NCBI RefSeq assembly: GCF_900637865.1
Contig: NZ_LR134414.1
Location: 1-54,330 of the forward strand
Length of the DNA stretch: 54,330 bases
Origin: Legionella adelaidensis
GTDB taxonomy: Bacteria > Pseudomonadota > Gammaproteobacteria > Legionellales > Legionellaceae
Direction: 5' to 3'
The stretch's first letter is position 1. Each line of letters starts with the position of its first letter. Under the pieces are notes generated by a model. It ran no database searches. It was not told where the DNA came from and saw only the letters and a program-made list of their open reading frames with translations. Of the stretch, positions 15,853 through 25,522 are shown piece after piece. The translations under genes were made by a program, and so were the position numbers.

Positions 15853-16857
15853 TTAAACTACAGAACCAATCCATTTCAAGCCGATGTAAGGACCGCTTAC
15901 GCCGAAGTCGCTTTCGCCAGGAACTGAACCAGTAACAGTTGTAGCACCTACTGGAACAGAGATAGTAGCAGCGCCGTCTAAAGCGTTGAAGTAGTTTACC
16001 CACATCCAACCAGCGTCAAGCATTAAATCGCCTTGAGCCATTGCATAAGTGTAAGTAATACCTAACTTAGCTTCAACTTCAGGAACGATTGTATCTCTAT
16101 CGCCGTATACAGAAAGACCAGTAGCAGTACTTAGAGTATCAATTCCAGAGAATTTAGTACGACCTACTAAAACAGCTGCAGCAGGTTTAGCATAAATTCC
16201 GATACCATTGCCCCAATCAAACGACATATCAGCACCAGCACGTGGACCAAAACCGTTGAAACGTGCAGTTTGATAAGCAGAGCCTAAGAAAGCAACGCCA
16301 GTTGTATCAACTCCAGTTATAGTAGTATTGGTACGAATGCGAGCGTATTGAACACCGCCATGGAAACGAATGTTTTTGAACTCACCGAAATCAACGTGTT
16401 GGCCAAACTCAAGATTTACAGCATCCCAACGTGGGTCTGCATCAAAAGTGTAAGTACCTGCACCAGCAAGAGGATCGAAGAATACAGTATCAGCACCAAC
16501 CAAGAAAGTCTCATCGCTGTCATGGCTGAAGTGTGTCCAGTTTAAGTTTAAGTCATTACCAGTTAAGAAATGGTAAGCTGCTTCCAAACGGAATCCCCAA
16601 CCAGCATCCATATCAGTATCTACGAAAGTGGTAGTTGATGGAAGACCTGCAGGAGCTACAGTAGTTGCAGCAACCCAAGAGAAGTCATTGTTGTAGTGCG
16701 CTTTTAGGTAAAGAGCATAAATACCAAATTCCCATGCATTTCTTTCGCAAGGAACAGTTACGTTTCCAGCTGTGCAAACAGGTCCCATTGTACCTGCAAA
16801 CGCAGCACTGCTACCTAAAGCAAGAACAGCTACGGCTGTTTTTTTCAGATTTAACAT
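15853..16857 (-). CDS. Legionella major outer membrane protein family, beta-barrel porin
   Basis: The 334-aa protein has a signal peptide (MLNLKKTAVAVLALGSSAAFA), a short cysteine-containing N-terminus (GPVCTAGNVTVPCERN), and alternating aromatic/Gly strands to the end. The start NAWEFGIYALYLK and the length fit the Legionella MOMP family, which forms abundant porins; L. pneumophila MOMP also binds complement. The ATG at 16857 has GTGGAGAAAAG upstream and is chosen over a longer frame. A consensus promoter (16968-16996), a leader of about 100 nt and a strong terminator imply high expression. Several paralogues per genome are usual in the genus. Confidence 0.93.
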   Translation of the reverse strand: MLNLKKTAVAVLALGSSAAFAGTMGPVCTAGNVTVPCERNAWEFGIYALYLKAHYNNDFSWVAATTVAPAGLPSTTTFVDTDMDAGWGFRLEAAYHFLTGNDLNLNWTHFSHDSDETFLVGADTVFFDPLAGAGTYTFDADPRWDAVNLEFGQHVDFGEFKNIRFHGGVQYARIRTNTTITGVDTTGVAFLGSAYQTARFNGFGPRAGADMSFDWGNGIGIYAKPAAAVLVGRTKFSGIDTLSTATGLSVYGDRDTIVPEVEAKLGITYTYAMAQGDLMLDAGWMWVNYFNALDGAATISVPVGATTVTGSVPGESDFGVSGPYIGLKWIGSVV

Positions 16858-17233
16858 ACTTTTCTCCACTTTTTTATTATTAATTTCCGTTTTTTCGTCA
16901 AGCCACAACTTTGTATTTGACTACAGTACGCAATCATCGCTCTAATCCGAAAACGTACATGGGAACGATTATCCAGCCTCATTTTCCCAATGTCAACAAT
17001 ATTGCACTATTTTTAATAAATTTTATCCAAATCAATTGGTTAAACTTTAAAAACCAGTGGTTTTTTAAAGCAGCGCTAATAATAACCCGCTCTTATCTTA
17101 TTTCGCAAGTACTTCGTTTGATTTGCAAGGAATTGTAGAGGGAATGCTGCCAATACTACGCTGGTTGCCCATTTCAAGTCCTGGATACGGCGCTCCCAGA
17201 CATGCTATTCTATTTTTATTTATATTGATCTGT
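16858..17233. other. Divergent regulatory region between the porin gene and pyrC
   Basis: This 376-bp stretch holds the porin leader and promoter on the minus strand. On the plus side the pyrC frame is open upstream to 17123, but that part does not resemble any dihydroorotase. No clear promoter for pyrC was identified. A weak open frame at 16911-17138 does not look like protein. Confidence 0.5.
16968..16996 (-). promoter_or_regulatory. Near-consensus sigma70 promoter of the porin gene
   Basis: On the minus strand a perfect TTGACA and GATAAT are exactly 17 bp apart. Transcription would begin near 16961, giving a leader of about 100 nt before the ATG at 16857. The leader could carry regulatory structure. 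Confidence 0.8.
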
Positions 17234-18262
17234 ATGAAAAGCATTCAAATAACCCGCCCAGATGATTGGCATGTTCATTTTCGTGACGGGAAGCTATTAG
17301 AAAATACAGTGCCCGCTACGGCTAACCACTTTGGCCGTGCCTTGGTAATGCCAAATCTTACCCCTCCTTTAATAAGGTTACACGATATTCTGGAATATCA
17401 TCGACGTATTTTAAACGCTTCTCCCAAAAAAGATTTTATCCCTTTTATGACTTTTTTTCTCCATGAAAACATGAATCCTGCGGAGTTTGAGCAAGCAAAA
17501 AGATACCCTTTTATCGTAGGTGCAAAATTATATCCAGCCGGCGTAACCACTAACTCAGACCAAGGTATTCAATCATTTAAATCGATTTATCCTTTATTGG
17601 CAACAATGGAGGAAAATAATCTGGTTTTACAAGTACATGGGGAAGTCACACACAGTGATATCTTTGACCGTGAACGCTTATTTTTAGAGGAAGTTTTGCG
17701 CATTATTGTTGAGGATTTCCCTAAACTGCGGGTGGTGTTAGAACATATTTCGACTAAAAGCGCCGTCGACTATGTAAAAGATGCTCCGCAAACAGTAAGT
17801 GCGACAATAACACCGCATCATCTACTTTATAATCGCAATCATTTGTTAGCTGGTGGTGTTAAACCCCATTACTATTGTCTGCCTATTTTAAAGAAAAAAA
17901 GTGACCAAATTGCTTTGCAAGAAGCAGCCACTTCTGGCAATCCAAAATTTTTTGCAGGTACAGACAGCGCGCCCCATGCACAAAATAAAAAAGAAGCTTC
18001 TTGTGGTTGCGCAGGTATTTACTCCGCTCCTTTTGCCATTTCCATGTATGCAGAAATTTTTGCTGCATTAAATAAACTGCCCCAATTAAATCATTTTTTA
18101 GGGCATTTTGGGGCACAGTTCTACGGTTTTGCTCCTAACTCGAGCAGAATTGAGCTGATTGAAAAACCTTTTATCATTCCTGATGCTTTACCTCTTGGCA
18201 ATGAAGTGGTAATTCCAGCTGGTGCGCAAACAACTTTACACTGGAGTATAAATGAAGCCTAG
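17234..18262 (+). CDS. pyrC: Dihydroorotase
   Basis: The 342-aa class II (E. coli-type) zinc amidohydrolase closes carbamoyl-aspartate to dihydroorotate in pyrimidine synthesis. DWHVHFRDG gives metal ligands H13 and H15, GAKLYPAG the carboxylated lysine K98, QVHGE H135, LEHISTK H171 and GTDSAPH the catalytic Asp D244. Length and motif order match E. coli PyrC (348 aa). The frame opens at 17123, but homologues begin at the ATG at 17234 (MKSIQITRPDDWH). The last 11 bp overlap rnt, so the two genes form an operon. Confidence 0.97.
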   Translation: MKSIQITRPDDWHVHFRDGKLLENTVPATANHFGRALVMPNLTPPLIRLHDILEYHRRILNASPKKDFIPFMTFFLHENMNPAEFEQAKRYPFIVGAKLYPAGVTTNSDQGIQSFKSIYPLLATMEENNLVLQVHGEVTHSDIFDRERLFLEEVLRIIVEDFPKLRVVLEHISTKSAVDYVKDAPQTVSATITPHHLLYNRNHLLAGGVKPHYYCLPILKKKSDQIALQEAATSGNPKFFAGTDSAPHAQNKKEASCGCAGIYSAPFAISMYAEIFAALNKLPQLNHFLGHFGAQFYGFAPNSSRIELIEKPFIIPDALPLGNEVVIPAGAQTTLHWSINEA

Positions 18263-18881
18263 TCCAGCTATTATGCATATGAAAAAGCGCTTTCGCGGGT
18301 TTCTGCCAGTGGTGGTTGATCTTGAAACCGCAGGAATTGACCCACAAAAAAATGCACTGCTGGAGATGTGTATTGTTCTCTTGAATATGGATGAGAACGG
18401 ATATTTTTCCCCGGGGGAATATTATTTTGAACATATATTACCATTTGAAAATGCAGAACTTGATCAAAAATCCTTAGATTTTATTCAAGTAGATCCTTAC
18501 CAACCGTTACGTTATGCCATCGATGAGAAAAAAGCTTTAGAGCAACTATTCGCACCCATTCATAAGGCGTTAGCAGAGAACCATTGCCAAAGGGCGGTTT
18601 TGGTCGGCCATAATGCCTGGTTTGATTTGCTCTTTATAAAAGAAGCAACTAAGAGACACGGTTTAAAATGTCCTTTTCACGCCTTTACTTGTTTTGATAC
18701 CGCCACTTTATCCGGCTTGGCTTATGGGCAAACCGTTTTAGCTTTAGCCGCTAAGGCTGCAGGGATTTCTTTTGATGTGAATGAAGCCCATTCCGCTATC
18801 TATGATGCACAAAAAGCTGCGGAATTATTTTGTGCAATTGTAAATTTGTGGGAGAAACAAAGTAAGAAGTTTAATCTGTAA
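18252..18881 (+). CDS. rnt: Ribonuclease T
   Basis: A 209-aa DEDDh 3'-5' exoribonuclease that trims tRNA CCA ends and stable RNA 3' ends. VVVDLETAG provides D23 and E25, VGHNAWFDLLF provides D125, and HSAIYDA provides H180 and D185, so all five catalytic residues are present. It begins inside the last codons of pyrC (11-bp overlap), implying coupled translation. A hairpin-containing repeat follows the stop. Confidence 0.96.
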   Translation: MKPSPAIMHMKKRFRGFLPVVVDLETAGIDPQKNALLEMCIVLLNMDENGYFSPGEYYFEHILPFENAELDQKSLDFIQVDPYQPLRYAIDEKKALEQLFAPIHKALAENHCQRAVLVGHNAWFDLLFIKEATKRHGLKCPFHAFTCFDTATLSGLAYGQTVLALAAKAAGISFDVNEAHSAIYDAQKAAELFCAIVNLWEKQSKKFNL

Positions 18882-18897
18882 CTTAGAAAGGAACAGC

Positions 18898-18990
18898 CGT
18901 CATTGCGAGTGTAGCGAAAAAAACCTTGATTACGCTATACGCTGCATCAAGGTTATATCTTTACCTACGGTTCACAATAACGACATTTGT
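18898..18990. repeat. Intergenic repeat-like element with hairpin
   Basis: Between the convergent rnt and peroxiredoxin genes lies CGTCATTGCGAGTGTAGCGA, a sequence start I recall as a common intergenic repeat in Legionella and other bacteria. The core is a 9-bp perfect stem, AACCTTGAT / ATCAAGGTT (18922-18930 and 18946-18954). The far end, CAATAACGACAT, is an imperfect inverted match to the beginning. It may serve as a bidirectional terminator. The repeat assignment is from memory. Confidence 0.5.
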
Positions 18991-19000
18991 CTTAGATCTA

Positions 19001-19606
19001 TTATAATTTTTCAGAGTGTTCAGATAAGTATTCAGCAACGCCTTGTGGCGAAGCTTTCATACCTGCTTTTCCTTTTTCCCATCCTGCCGGGCACACTTCC
19101 CCGTTCTCTTCGAAGAATTGTACTGCATCGATAATTCTTAAAATTTCATCCACATTACGACCAATTGGTAAATCGTTAACTATTTGTGACCGTACTACGC
19201 CATTTTTATCAATTACAAAAGCGCCGCGGAAAGCAACACCTGCAACAGGGTGCTCTACACCATAAGATTGACAAATAGTGTGAGTAATATCTGCAGCCAG
19301 AGTATATTTTACATGGCCAATACCACCCGCTTTTACAGAAGTATTACGATAGGCATTGTGGGTAAATTGTGAATCAATAGAAACAGCTACCACCTCTACA
19401 TCGCGGTTTTTGAATTCATCCATGCGATGATCAAGAGCAATTAACTCAGAGGGGCAAACAAAGGTGAAGTCTAATGGATAGAAAAAGACTAATCCGTATT
19501 TATTTTTTAAAGCCTCATGTAAATTAAATTTTTCTACAATTTCTCCAGAAGCCAATACAGCTGGAACAGTAAAATCTGGAGCCTTGCGCCCTACTAGAAC
19601 ACTCAT
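19001..19606 (-). CDS. 2-Cys peroxiredoxin (AhpC/TSA family)
   Basis: This 201-aa thiol peroxidase reduces hydrogen peroxide and organic peroxides. DFTFVCPSE carries the peroxidatic Cys C51, and GEVCPAGW near the C-terminus the resolving Cys C172, the typical 2-Cys arrangement. It follows a monothiol glutaredoxin gene by 19 bp on the same strand, with GGAGATAAAT before the ATG. That order makes a small redox operon whose electron donor could be thioredoxin or glutaredoxin. No ahpF-like reductase is adjacent. Confidence 0.95.
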   Translation of the reverse strand: MSVLVGRKAPDFTVPAVLASGEIVEKFNLHEALKNKYGLVFFYPLDFTFVCPSELIALDHRMDEFKNRDVEVVAVSIDSQFTHNAYRNTSVKAGGIGHVKYTLAADITHTICQSYGVEHPVAGVAFRGAFVIDKNGVVRSQIVNDLPIGRNVDEILRIIDAVQFFEENGEVCPAGWEKGKAGMKASPQGVAEYLSEHSEKL

Positions 19607-19625
19607 ATTTATCTCCGAAAGTTAT

Positions 19626-19943
19626 TTAGGCAGCGGTAGCTTCGCGTAGCAACAATTCAAGCTCACCTTGCTCATACATCTCCGCAATAATATCAGCTCC
19701 ACCAATTAATTCACCTTTTACATATAACTGGGGAAATGTAGGCCAGTCTGCATATTGAGGCAACGTTTGGCGAATATCGGGATTAGCCAATACATCCACA
19801 TAAGCGAAATCCACTCCACATGCATCAATACATTGGACCGCACGCGCAGAAAACCCGCATTGGGGCATTTTAGGACTACCTTTCATGTATAAAAGGATTT
19901 TGTTTTCAGCAATTTGCTTTTTAATTTTTTCAATTGTATCCAC
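19626..19943 (-). CDS. grxD: Monothiol glutaredoxin (Grx4 type)
   Basis: A 105-aa protein with the CGFS active site (C29 in MPQCGFSARA), the WPTFPQLYVKGELIGGAD loop and a C-terminal helix, typical of monothiol glutaredoxins that carry [2Fe-2S] clusters. The frame opens at 20003, but homologues begin at DTIEKIKKQI. A GTG at 19943 with TAGGTGA upstream is the likely start. A promoter with 17-bp spacing lies 31 bp upstream (19975-20003). Its stop is 19 bp before the peroxiredoxin ATG. Confidence 0.95.
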   Translation of the reverse strand: MDTIEKIKKQIAENKILLYMKGSPKMPQCGFSARAVQCIDACGVDFAYVDVLANPDIRQTLPQYADWPTFPQLYVKGELIGGADIIAEMYEQGELELLLREATAA

Positions 19944-19974
19944 GTGGTCACCTAGATTATGGGTATAAGTTATA

Positions 19975-20003
19975 ATTATGGCGAAATTCCGACCACATCG
20001 CAA
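19975..20003 (-). promoter_or_regulatory. Sigma70-type promoter of grxD-peroxiredoxin
   Basis: On the minus strand TTGCGA and CATAAT are exactly 17 bp apart. The predicted transcript starts near 19968, about 25 nt before the GTG start at 19943, which supports that start over the longer frame. Confidence 0.5.
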
Positions 20004-20201
20004 CTTTATTCAATTCATGTAAGTTGACACAAGGCCCTACTCTACAGGGGGATTTATTTGAGTCTTTGCTGCCAACCACCATTTATCTTACATAAATTCC
20101 TACTTTCTTACACGTAAGGCACTCCAAAATACTAGGTTTTGAAGAATCTTAGGTATAAACTGCTAAACTTAAACACTTACGCAAAAAGCATGGAGGAAAA
20201 G

Positions 20202-20780
20202 ATGCCATTCACTTTACCAAAATTACCATATGATAAAAGTGCTTTAGCTCCTCATATATCAGAGGAAACATTGGAATATCATTATGGTAAGCATCATCAG
20301 GCTTATGTAAATAACTTGAATAAATTAATCGTTGATACCAAATTTGCAGATATGAGTCTTGAGGAAATTATTAAAGAATCAAGCGGTGGTATTTTCAACA
20401 ATGCTGCCCAAGTTTGGAATCACACATTTTACTGGCATTGCATGGATCCCAAAGGAGGTAATGAACCCACAGGTAAAGTAGCAGACGCCATTAATAAGGC
20501 GTTCGGTTCTTTTGAGAAATTTAAGGAACAATTTAATCAAACAGCTATTTCAACATTTGGGTCAGGCTGGGCATGGTTAGTGAAAGACAATAATGATCAA
20601 TTAAAAATTATTAGTACTAGTAATGCGGGCACCCCTATGACTGAAAATTTAAGAGCCTTATTAACATGTGATGTATGGGAACATGCCTATTACATTGATT
20701 ACAGGAATGCTCGCCCAGAATATGTAAATGCATTTTGGAATGTTGTTAACTGGGACTTTGTTAGCGAAAACATGGGTTAA
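20202..20780 (+). CDS. sodB: Iron superoxide dismutase
   Basis: The 192-residue protein has all four metal ligands: H27 (EYHYGKHH), H74 (VWNHTFYW), D157 and H161 ([11 protein letters not shown]). Gln70 in the N-terminal part (NNAAQVWNH) is the signature of the iron enzyme. It lacks a signal peptide and is cytosolic. The ATG at 20202 has GGAGG ten bases upstream; codons before it in the same frame (from 20139) are not part of the family. argD follows 15 bp downstream on the same strand. Confidence 0.97.
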   Translation: MPFTLPKLPYDKSALAPHISEETLEYHYGKHHQAYVNNLNKLIVDTKFADMSLEEIIKESSGGIFNNAAQVWNHTFYWHCMDPKGGNEPTGKVADAINKAFGSFEKFKEQFNQTAISTFGSGWAWLVKDNNDQLKIISTSNAGTPMTENLRALLTCDVWEHAYYIDYRNARPEYVNAFWNVVNWDFVSENMG

Positions 20781-20795
20781 AATTACGGAGAAATT

Positions 20796-21965
20796 ATGCC
20801 ACTTGTGACTACATACAACCCTCTACCCGTTTCATTTTCACATGGTAAAGGAGTATGGCTCTATGATGAACACAATAAAGCCTATTTAGACAGTTTTAGT
20901 GGCATAGCCGTTTGTGGCTTGGGACATGCACATCCTGAAGTGACGAAGACCATTCAAAAACAAGCAGCACAATTAATCCACACCTCTAATGTTTTTAAAA
21001 TAAAAGAACAGCAGGAACTCGCTGAGAAATTAATCCAACTAACCGGAATGAACCAAGTCTTTTTTGCGAACTCTGGGGCTGAAGCGAACGAAGCAGCCAT
21101 TAAACTTACACGTTTGTTTGGTCACAAAAAAGAAATTGAAAGCCCTGCTATTATTGTAATGGAAGGCGCTTTTCACGGCCGTACAATGGCTACGCTCACC
21201 GCCTCAGGTAGCAGGAAGGTACAAGCAGGATTTGAACCATTAGTACCCGGTTTTATCCGTGCACCCTTTAATGACCTGGAGGCTATCAACACGATTGCAA
21301 AAAACCGCGACGATATTGTTGCCGTTATGCTCGAGCCTATTCAAGGCGAGGGAGGGATATTTGTCGCAGATGATTCTTATCTACGAAATTTAGAAAAAAC
21401 CTGCGAAAAAAATAATTGGTTGTTAATTCTGGATGAAATCCAAACTGGGAATGGTCGTACAGGTAAACTATTTTCTTATATGGATGCTGGTATTAAGCCC
21501 GATATTGTCACTACCGCCAAAGGGTTAGGTAACGGCTTTCCTATTGGGGCGTGCCTCATGGGGGAAAAAGCGAGCGATCTTTTTAAACCAGGTAATCATG
21601 GGTCCACTTTTGGGGGCAATCCCTTAGCCTGTGCAACCGCGTTAACGGTACTTGAGGTTATAGAAAAAGATAAAATTTGTGAGCAGGTCACGCAAAATAG
21701 TATTTTTTTGCGTGACCAATTAATTAGTGCTTTAAGTGATCACCCTAATGTAAAAGCTATTCGGGGGAAAGGGTTCATGTTTGGTATTGAAATAGACAGG
21801 CCCGCAAATGATTTGAAGCTTATAGGATTGGAACACGGAATTTTAATTAATATCACTGCAGAATCTGTTATACGTTTACTCCCCGCATTAATCATTTCAA
21901 AAGAGGAAATTGAAGAAATGGTTAAACGATTGACGCGCTGTATTAATCAGTTCGTGGGCTTATAG
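20796..21965 (+). CDS. argD: Acetylornithine aminotransferase
   Basis: A 389-aa class III PLP aminotransferase. ANSGAEANEAAIK and FHGRT bind PLP, LDEIQTG supplies the Asp that pairs with the pyridine nitrogen (D213), and TTAKGLGNG carries the Schiff-base lysine K242. Length and motifs fit ArgD, which converts acetylglutamate semialdehyde to acetylornithine; it often also acts on succinyl-DAP. The ATG has GGAGAAATT upstream. The gene follows sodB by 15 bp and may share its transcript, an unusual pairing. Other omega-aminotransferases of this class are the alternative. Confidence 0.88.
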   Translation: MPLVTTYNPLPVSFSHGKGVWLYDEHNKAYLDSFSGIAVCGLGHAHPEVTKTIQKQAAQLIHTSNVFKIKEQQELAEKLIQLTGMNQVFFANSGAEANEAAIKLTRLFGHKKEIESPAIIVMEGAFHGRTMATLTASGSRKVQAGFEPLVPGFIRAPFNDLEAINTIAKNRDDIVAVMLEPIQGEGGIFVADDSYLRNLEKTCEKNNWLLILDEIQTGNGRTGKLFSYMDAGIKPDIVTTAKGLGNGFPIGACLMGEKASDLFKPGNHGSTFGGNPLACATALTVLEVIEKDKICEQVTQNSIFLRDQLISALSDHPNVKAIRGKGFMFGIEIDRPANDLKLIGLEHGILINITAESVIRLLPALIISKEEIEEMVKRLTRCINQFVGL

Positions 21966-21998
21966 GTTGATGCAATTAATTTAGATTGTTGCCTTCCG

Positions 21999-22745
21999 CT
22001 AACTATATCCGGTTCGGTTTCTTACCACCTCGAATAAACTTATGCCGGTGGCAACGGATACATTTAAGCTCGATACACTGCCTAACATAGGAATAGAAAA
22101 TAATTCATCGCATTTTTCCCGGGTTAAACGGCGCATCCCTTCTCCTTCTGCACCCATCACAATTGCAATACCCGCTTTGAAATCCATTTCAAACAAACTT
22201 TTTTTGGCTTCTCCGGCTGCGCCATAGACCCAGATCCCTTCTTTTTTTAAAAGATCGATACTTCTTGCCAAATTAGTAACACGAACAAATGGAATAGACT
22301 CCAAAGCACCACTTGCGACTTTGCTAACTACCGGGGTTATACTCGCATTCTTATCCTTGGGGATAACCACAAAATCAACTCCTGCCGCATCCGCCGATCG
22401 TAAGCATGCACCTAAATTATGCGGATCTGTCACCCCATCTAAAATTAAGACAAAAGGGGGTTGCTTGCTTAAAGACAAAAGCTGCGGTAAATCATTTTCA
22501 TAATATTCGGGGATTTTACTAGCAAGTGCGATGATCCCTTGATGGATAACATTTGGAAATTGTTGATTTAATTTTTGTAGAGGTAATTTTTCAATATTGA
22601 TGTGTTTTTTTTCTGCTATCTCCAAAATTTCTGCAAGCCGTTGATCAAGACGTTCTTTATTCACATAAATTTTTTTTACACTGCGATGAGTATTGTTTAG
22701 CAATGCTTTAACGGCATGTATTCCACATACTAAACTTTCACTCAT
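21999..22745 (-). CDS. rlmB: 23S rRNA 2'-O-methyltransferase (G2251)
   Basis: A 248-aa SpoU-family enzyme. An N-terminal substrate-binding domain (about 1-75) precedes the knotted methyltransferase domain with LDGVTDPHNLGACLRSADA, VMGAEGEGMRRLT and SSLNVSVATGISLFE, the three SPOUT motifs. It methylates G2251 in the peptidyl-transferase loop. The ATG at 22745 overlaps the end of rnr by 8 bp, the same rnr-rlmB order as in E. coli, so translation is coupled. A longer frame to 22790 overlaps more of rnr and is rejected. Confidence 0.96.
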   Translation of the reverse strand: MSESLVCGIHAVKALLNNTHRSVKKIYVNKERLDQRLAEILEIAEKKHINIEKLPLQKLNQQFPNVIHQGIIALASKIPEYYENDLPQLLSLSKQPPFVLILDGVTDPHNLGACLRSADAAGVDFVVIPKDKNASITPVVSKVASGALESIPFVRVTNLARSIDLLKKEGIWVYGAAGEAKKSLFEMDFKAGIAIVMGAEGEGMRRLTREKCDELFSIPMLGSVSSLNVSVATGISLFEVVRNRTGYS

Positions 22746-24936
22746 CTCCAACCTCGTCTTCAACCGGTTCAAAATCAATCTTTCGTTCATCGAGATCTAC
22801 ACGGGCTACTAAAACCGTCATTTTATCCCCTAAGCGATAAACACGGCCGCTTCGTTCCCCTACTAAACGGTGTTTAGTGCTATCAAACGTATAATAATCA
22901 CTTTTTAAAGAAGTTACATGAACTAATCCTTCTACAAAAATCTCGTCTAATTCCACAAAAATACCAAAACCCGTCACTGCAGAGATACGCCCACGAAATA
23001 CCTGGCCTAACTTGTCCTGCATAAATTCACATTTTAACCAGGCAACTACTTCTCTAGTTGCTTCATCCGCTCTTCTTTCTGTACTAGAACAATGTTTACC
23101 AAAACGAGACATATCTTCTTCGTTATATTCAAAATTTTCGAGTTGGTCATGATCTATTAAATGTCCCATAGCCCGGTGAATTAATAAGTCAGGATATCTT
23201 CTTATTGGAGAGGTAAAGTGCGTATAAGCCGAATATGCCAAGCCAAAGTGTCCATCATTAGATTCCACATAATGGGCTTGTTTTAAAGAGCGCAACATTA
23301 CTGTTTCAATCAAATGTTTTTCTGGTCTATTTCCCACCTGGGCAAGGGTACGTTGAAAATCCTTAGGATGAGGATTTTTCCCTCCTCCTAACATTAAACC
23401 AAATTCACCTAAAAATTTTCTTAAAGCAAGGACTTTGTCTTCTTCTGGTGGCGGGTGGACTCGATACAGAGTAGGTATCTTAGCTTTTTGCAAAAATTTA
23501 GCGGTGGACATATTAGCTGCTAACATACATTCTTCAATTAAGCGGTGCGCGTCATTTCGAATTACTGGATGGATGTGCTTTATCTTTCTAAACTCGTCAA
23601 ATTCAATTTTAGTTTCAGTCGTTTCAAAATCCATTGCCCCTCTATTTTTTCTTGTCTCATTGAGAACTTGAAAAAGGGAATGAAGTGATTGAATAGCTGG
23701 CCAAATATGTTCGTAATCTTTGTCAATTTTATTTTGGAGAACCCATTCGTTCACTTTTGTATAAGTAAGTCTTGCTTGCGAATGAATAACGCCGCGATAA
23801 AAATTAGCGCGTGTTATCTTTCCTGTAGGACTTATTGCCATCTCGGCAACCATACACAGACGATCGGTTTTGGGATTTAGAGAGCAAATTCCATTGGAAA
23901 GTGCTTCCGGTAACATAGGCACCACTTTTCCCGGAAAGTATACGGAGTTACCTCGCTTGGCAGCTTCAATATCCAATGCAGAGTTCTCTTTTACATAATG
24001 ACTTACATCAGCAATAGCAACATACAATTGGAAGCCGCCTTTTGCTTTCTCATAACAATAAACCGCGTCATCAAAATCTTTGGCATCTTCACCATCAATG
24101 GTTACGAAAGGCAAATGACGTAAATCAGTTCTCCCTCTTAATTGGTCTTCAGTAACATGCATGGGAACATTAGCCACTTCTTGTAATACTTCCTCAGGCC
24201 ATTCTGAAGGGATCCCGTGCGCTAATATTGAGACTTCAATTTCCATACCCGGGGCCATATGCTCACCCAAAATATGAATAACTTTCCCCACCGCTTGCGT
24301 TCTTTTGCTTGGATAGGCAAGAATCTCTACAAGGACAATTTGCCCATCTTTAGCGCCTAATGTTTGCTCAGGAGTAATAGAAATATCATGGATAAGCCGT
24401 TTGTTATCCGGTATAACCGAGAACACGCCATGTTCAGAAAAAAAGCGACCAACCACGTTTGTGTTTGCGTGCTCAATTACCTCATGAATTTTTCCTTCTA
24501 ATCTTCCTCGTCTATCAACACCGGTTTGATAAGCGAGAACCACGTCCCCATGCATCACTCCCCGCATTTCCATCGCCGAGAGAACCATGTCATCGGAATC
24601 ATCATCAGGAATAAAAAAACCAAACCCATCGGGGTGTCCTTGTATCGTTCCTCTTTTTAAATTAATCCGGCGCAGTAAACAAAAACGTCCGCGTCTATCC
24701 TGCATGATCTGTCCATCACGCACCATAGCGCGCAGACGAAAGCCTAGTGACTCTTGTTTATTGTCTTCATTAATTTCTAAAGTGCTAATGAGTTGATTTC
24801 GAGACATTGGACGACCGTAATCCTCCAAGACTTGCAGAATTAGCTCTCTGCTTGGGATAGGTTCTGAATATTTTTCACTTTCACGTTCAAAATAGGGGTC
24901 TTTTTTATAAAACGAGTTTTTGGTTTTTTTCTTCAC
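22738..24936 (-). CDS. rnr: Ribonuclease R
   Basis: A 732-aa RNase II/RNB-family 3'-5' exoribonuclease that degrades structured RNA. The order is an N-terminal helix-turn-helix (about 25-75), cold-shock domains (about 75-240), the RNB domain beginning near 270 with DGEDAKDFDDAVY (the Mg-binding Asp cluster) and TSPIRRYPDLLIHR, and a C-terminal S1 domain (about 640-720, GISAVTGFGIFVELDE-like strand). The basic tail of the E. coli protein (813 aa) is shorter here. The likely start is a GTG. It follows a small exported protein by 11 bp and overlaps rlmB. Confidence 0.96.
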   Translation of the reverse strand: MKKKTKNSFYKKDPYFERESEKYSEPIPSRELILQVLEDYGRPMSRNQLISTLEINEDNKQESLGFRLRAMVRDGQIMQDRRGRFCLLRRINLKRGTIQGHPDGFGFFIPDDDSDDMVLSAMEMRGVMHGDVVLAYQTGVDRRGRLEGKIHEVIEHANTNVVGRFFSEHGVFSVIPDNKRLIHDISITPEQTLGAKDGQIVLVEILAYPSKRTQAVGKVIHILGEHMAPGMEIEVSILAHGIPSEWPEEVLQEVANVPMHVTEDQLRGRTDLRHLPFVTIDGEDAKDFDDAVYCYEKAKGGFQLYVAIADVSHYVKENSALDIEAAKRGNSVYFPGKVVPMLPEALSNGICSLNPKTDRLCMVAEMAISPTGKITRANFYRGVIHSQARLTYTKVNEWVLQNKIDKDYEHIWPAIQSLHSLFQVLNETRKNRGAMDFETTETKIEFDEFRKIKHIHPVIRNDAHRLIEECMLAANMSTAKFLQKAKIPTLYRVHPPPEEDKVLALRKFLGEFGLMLGGGKNPHPKDFQRTLAQVGNRPEKHLIETVMLRSLKQAHYVESNDGHFGLAYSAYTHFTSPIRRYPDLLIHRAMGHLIDHDQLENFEYNEEDMSRFGKHCSSTERRADEATREVVAWLKCEFMQDKLGQVFRGRISAVTGFGIFVELDEIFVEGLVHVTSLKSDYYTFDSTKHRLVGERSGRVYRLGDKMTVLVARVDLDERKIDFEPVEDEVGDE

Positions 24937-24947
24937 GGGTATTCTTT

Positions 24948-25424
24948 CTAATTAGATTTAATATTCTCAACAGGTAATGTGAACCCCCGTTGGGCAATTT
25001 GTACATTTATAGCAGAAAGGTCCAAGTTTTCTGCAATCCAAAAGGTGCTAGTAGCGGGCTCTGTAGATTTTACATTTACATAATGACAAACCCCTAACAC
25101 GCTTGCGCAAGGCACCTGTTGTTCGTGTCCGGGCTTTGATTCCACACATGAGATTTCAAAACCCTTCTCGTTTAACGCGAGGGCTGACCAGTTGGCGGGT
25201 TGAAGACGACTGCTCCAACCAGCGCTAGCGCTCGCTTCAGCCACCGGGTGGGTAACCCAAATATCGGAGTTTGAAATATTATGCAATATTACTATGGTAG
25301 GTTTATCCGCCGATAAAATCAGTGAGTGATCTCTTATGGGTATTACACTACATCCATTTGGAAAAGACTGCGCCCATACAATTTTTATAAAAAACAGAGA
25401 GAGCAATAAACCAATATACTTCAT
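24948..25424 (-). CDS. Exported small protein, unknown function
   Basis: A 158-aa protein with a signal peptide (MKYIGLLLSLFFIKIVWA), so probably periplasmic or surface-exposed. Four cysteines remain in the mature part (near 25, 93, 105 and 112), suggesting disulfides. The mature region is Ser/Ala-rich with beta-strand character. I do not recognise the family. It reads into rnr with an 11-bp gap, but a functional link to RNA decay is unlikely; it may simply share the promoter. Confidence 0.75.
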   Translation of the reverse strand: MKYIGLLLSLFFIKIVWAQSFPNGCSVIPIRDHSLILSADKPTIVILHNISNSDIWVTHPVAEASASAGWSSRLQPANWSALALNEKGFEISCVESKPGHEQQVPCASVLGVCHYVNVKSTEPATSTFWIAENLDLSAINVQIAQRGFTLPVENIKSN

Positions 25425-25522
25425 AAAATTTTTCCCTTTTTTTAAAGCAGCTTAGCATGAATAACCATTGGCAATAAACACCAAACTAATCTACGATTAC
25501 AATAAAAAGTAGGATTTCACTT

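Noticed and set aside
15800-16009. Arg-rich open frame over the end of the porin gene
   Set aside because: It lies out of frame over the barrel coding sequence and spans the terminator.
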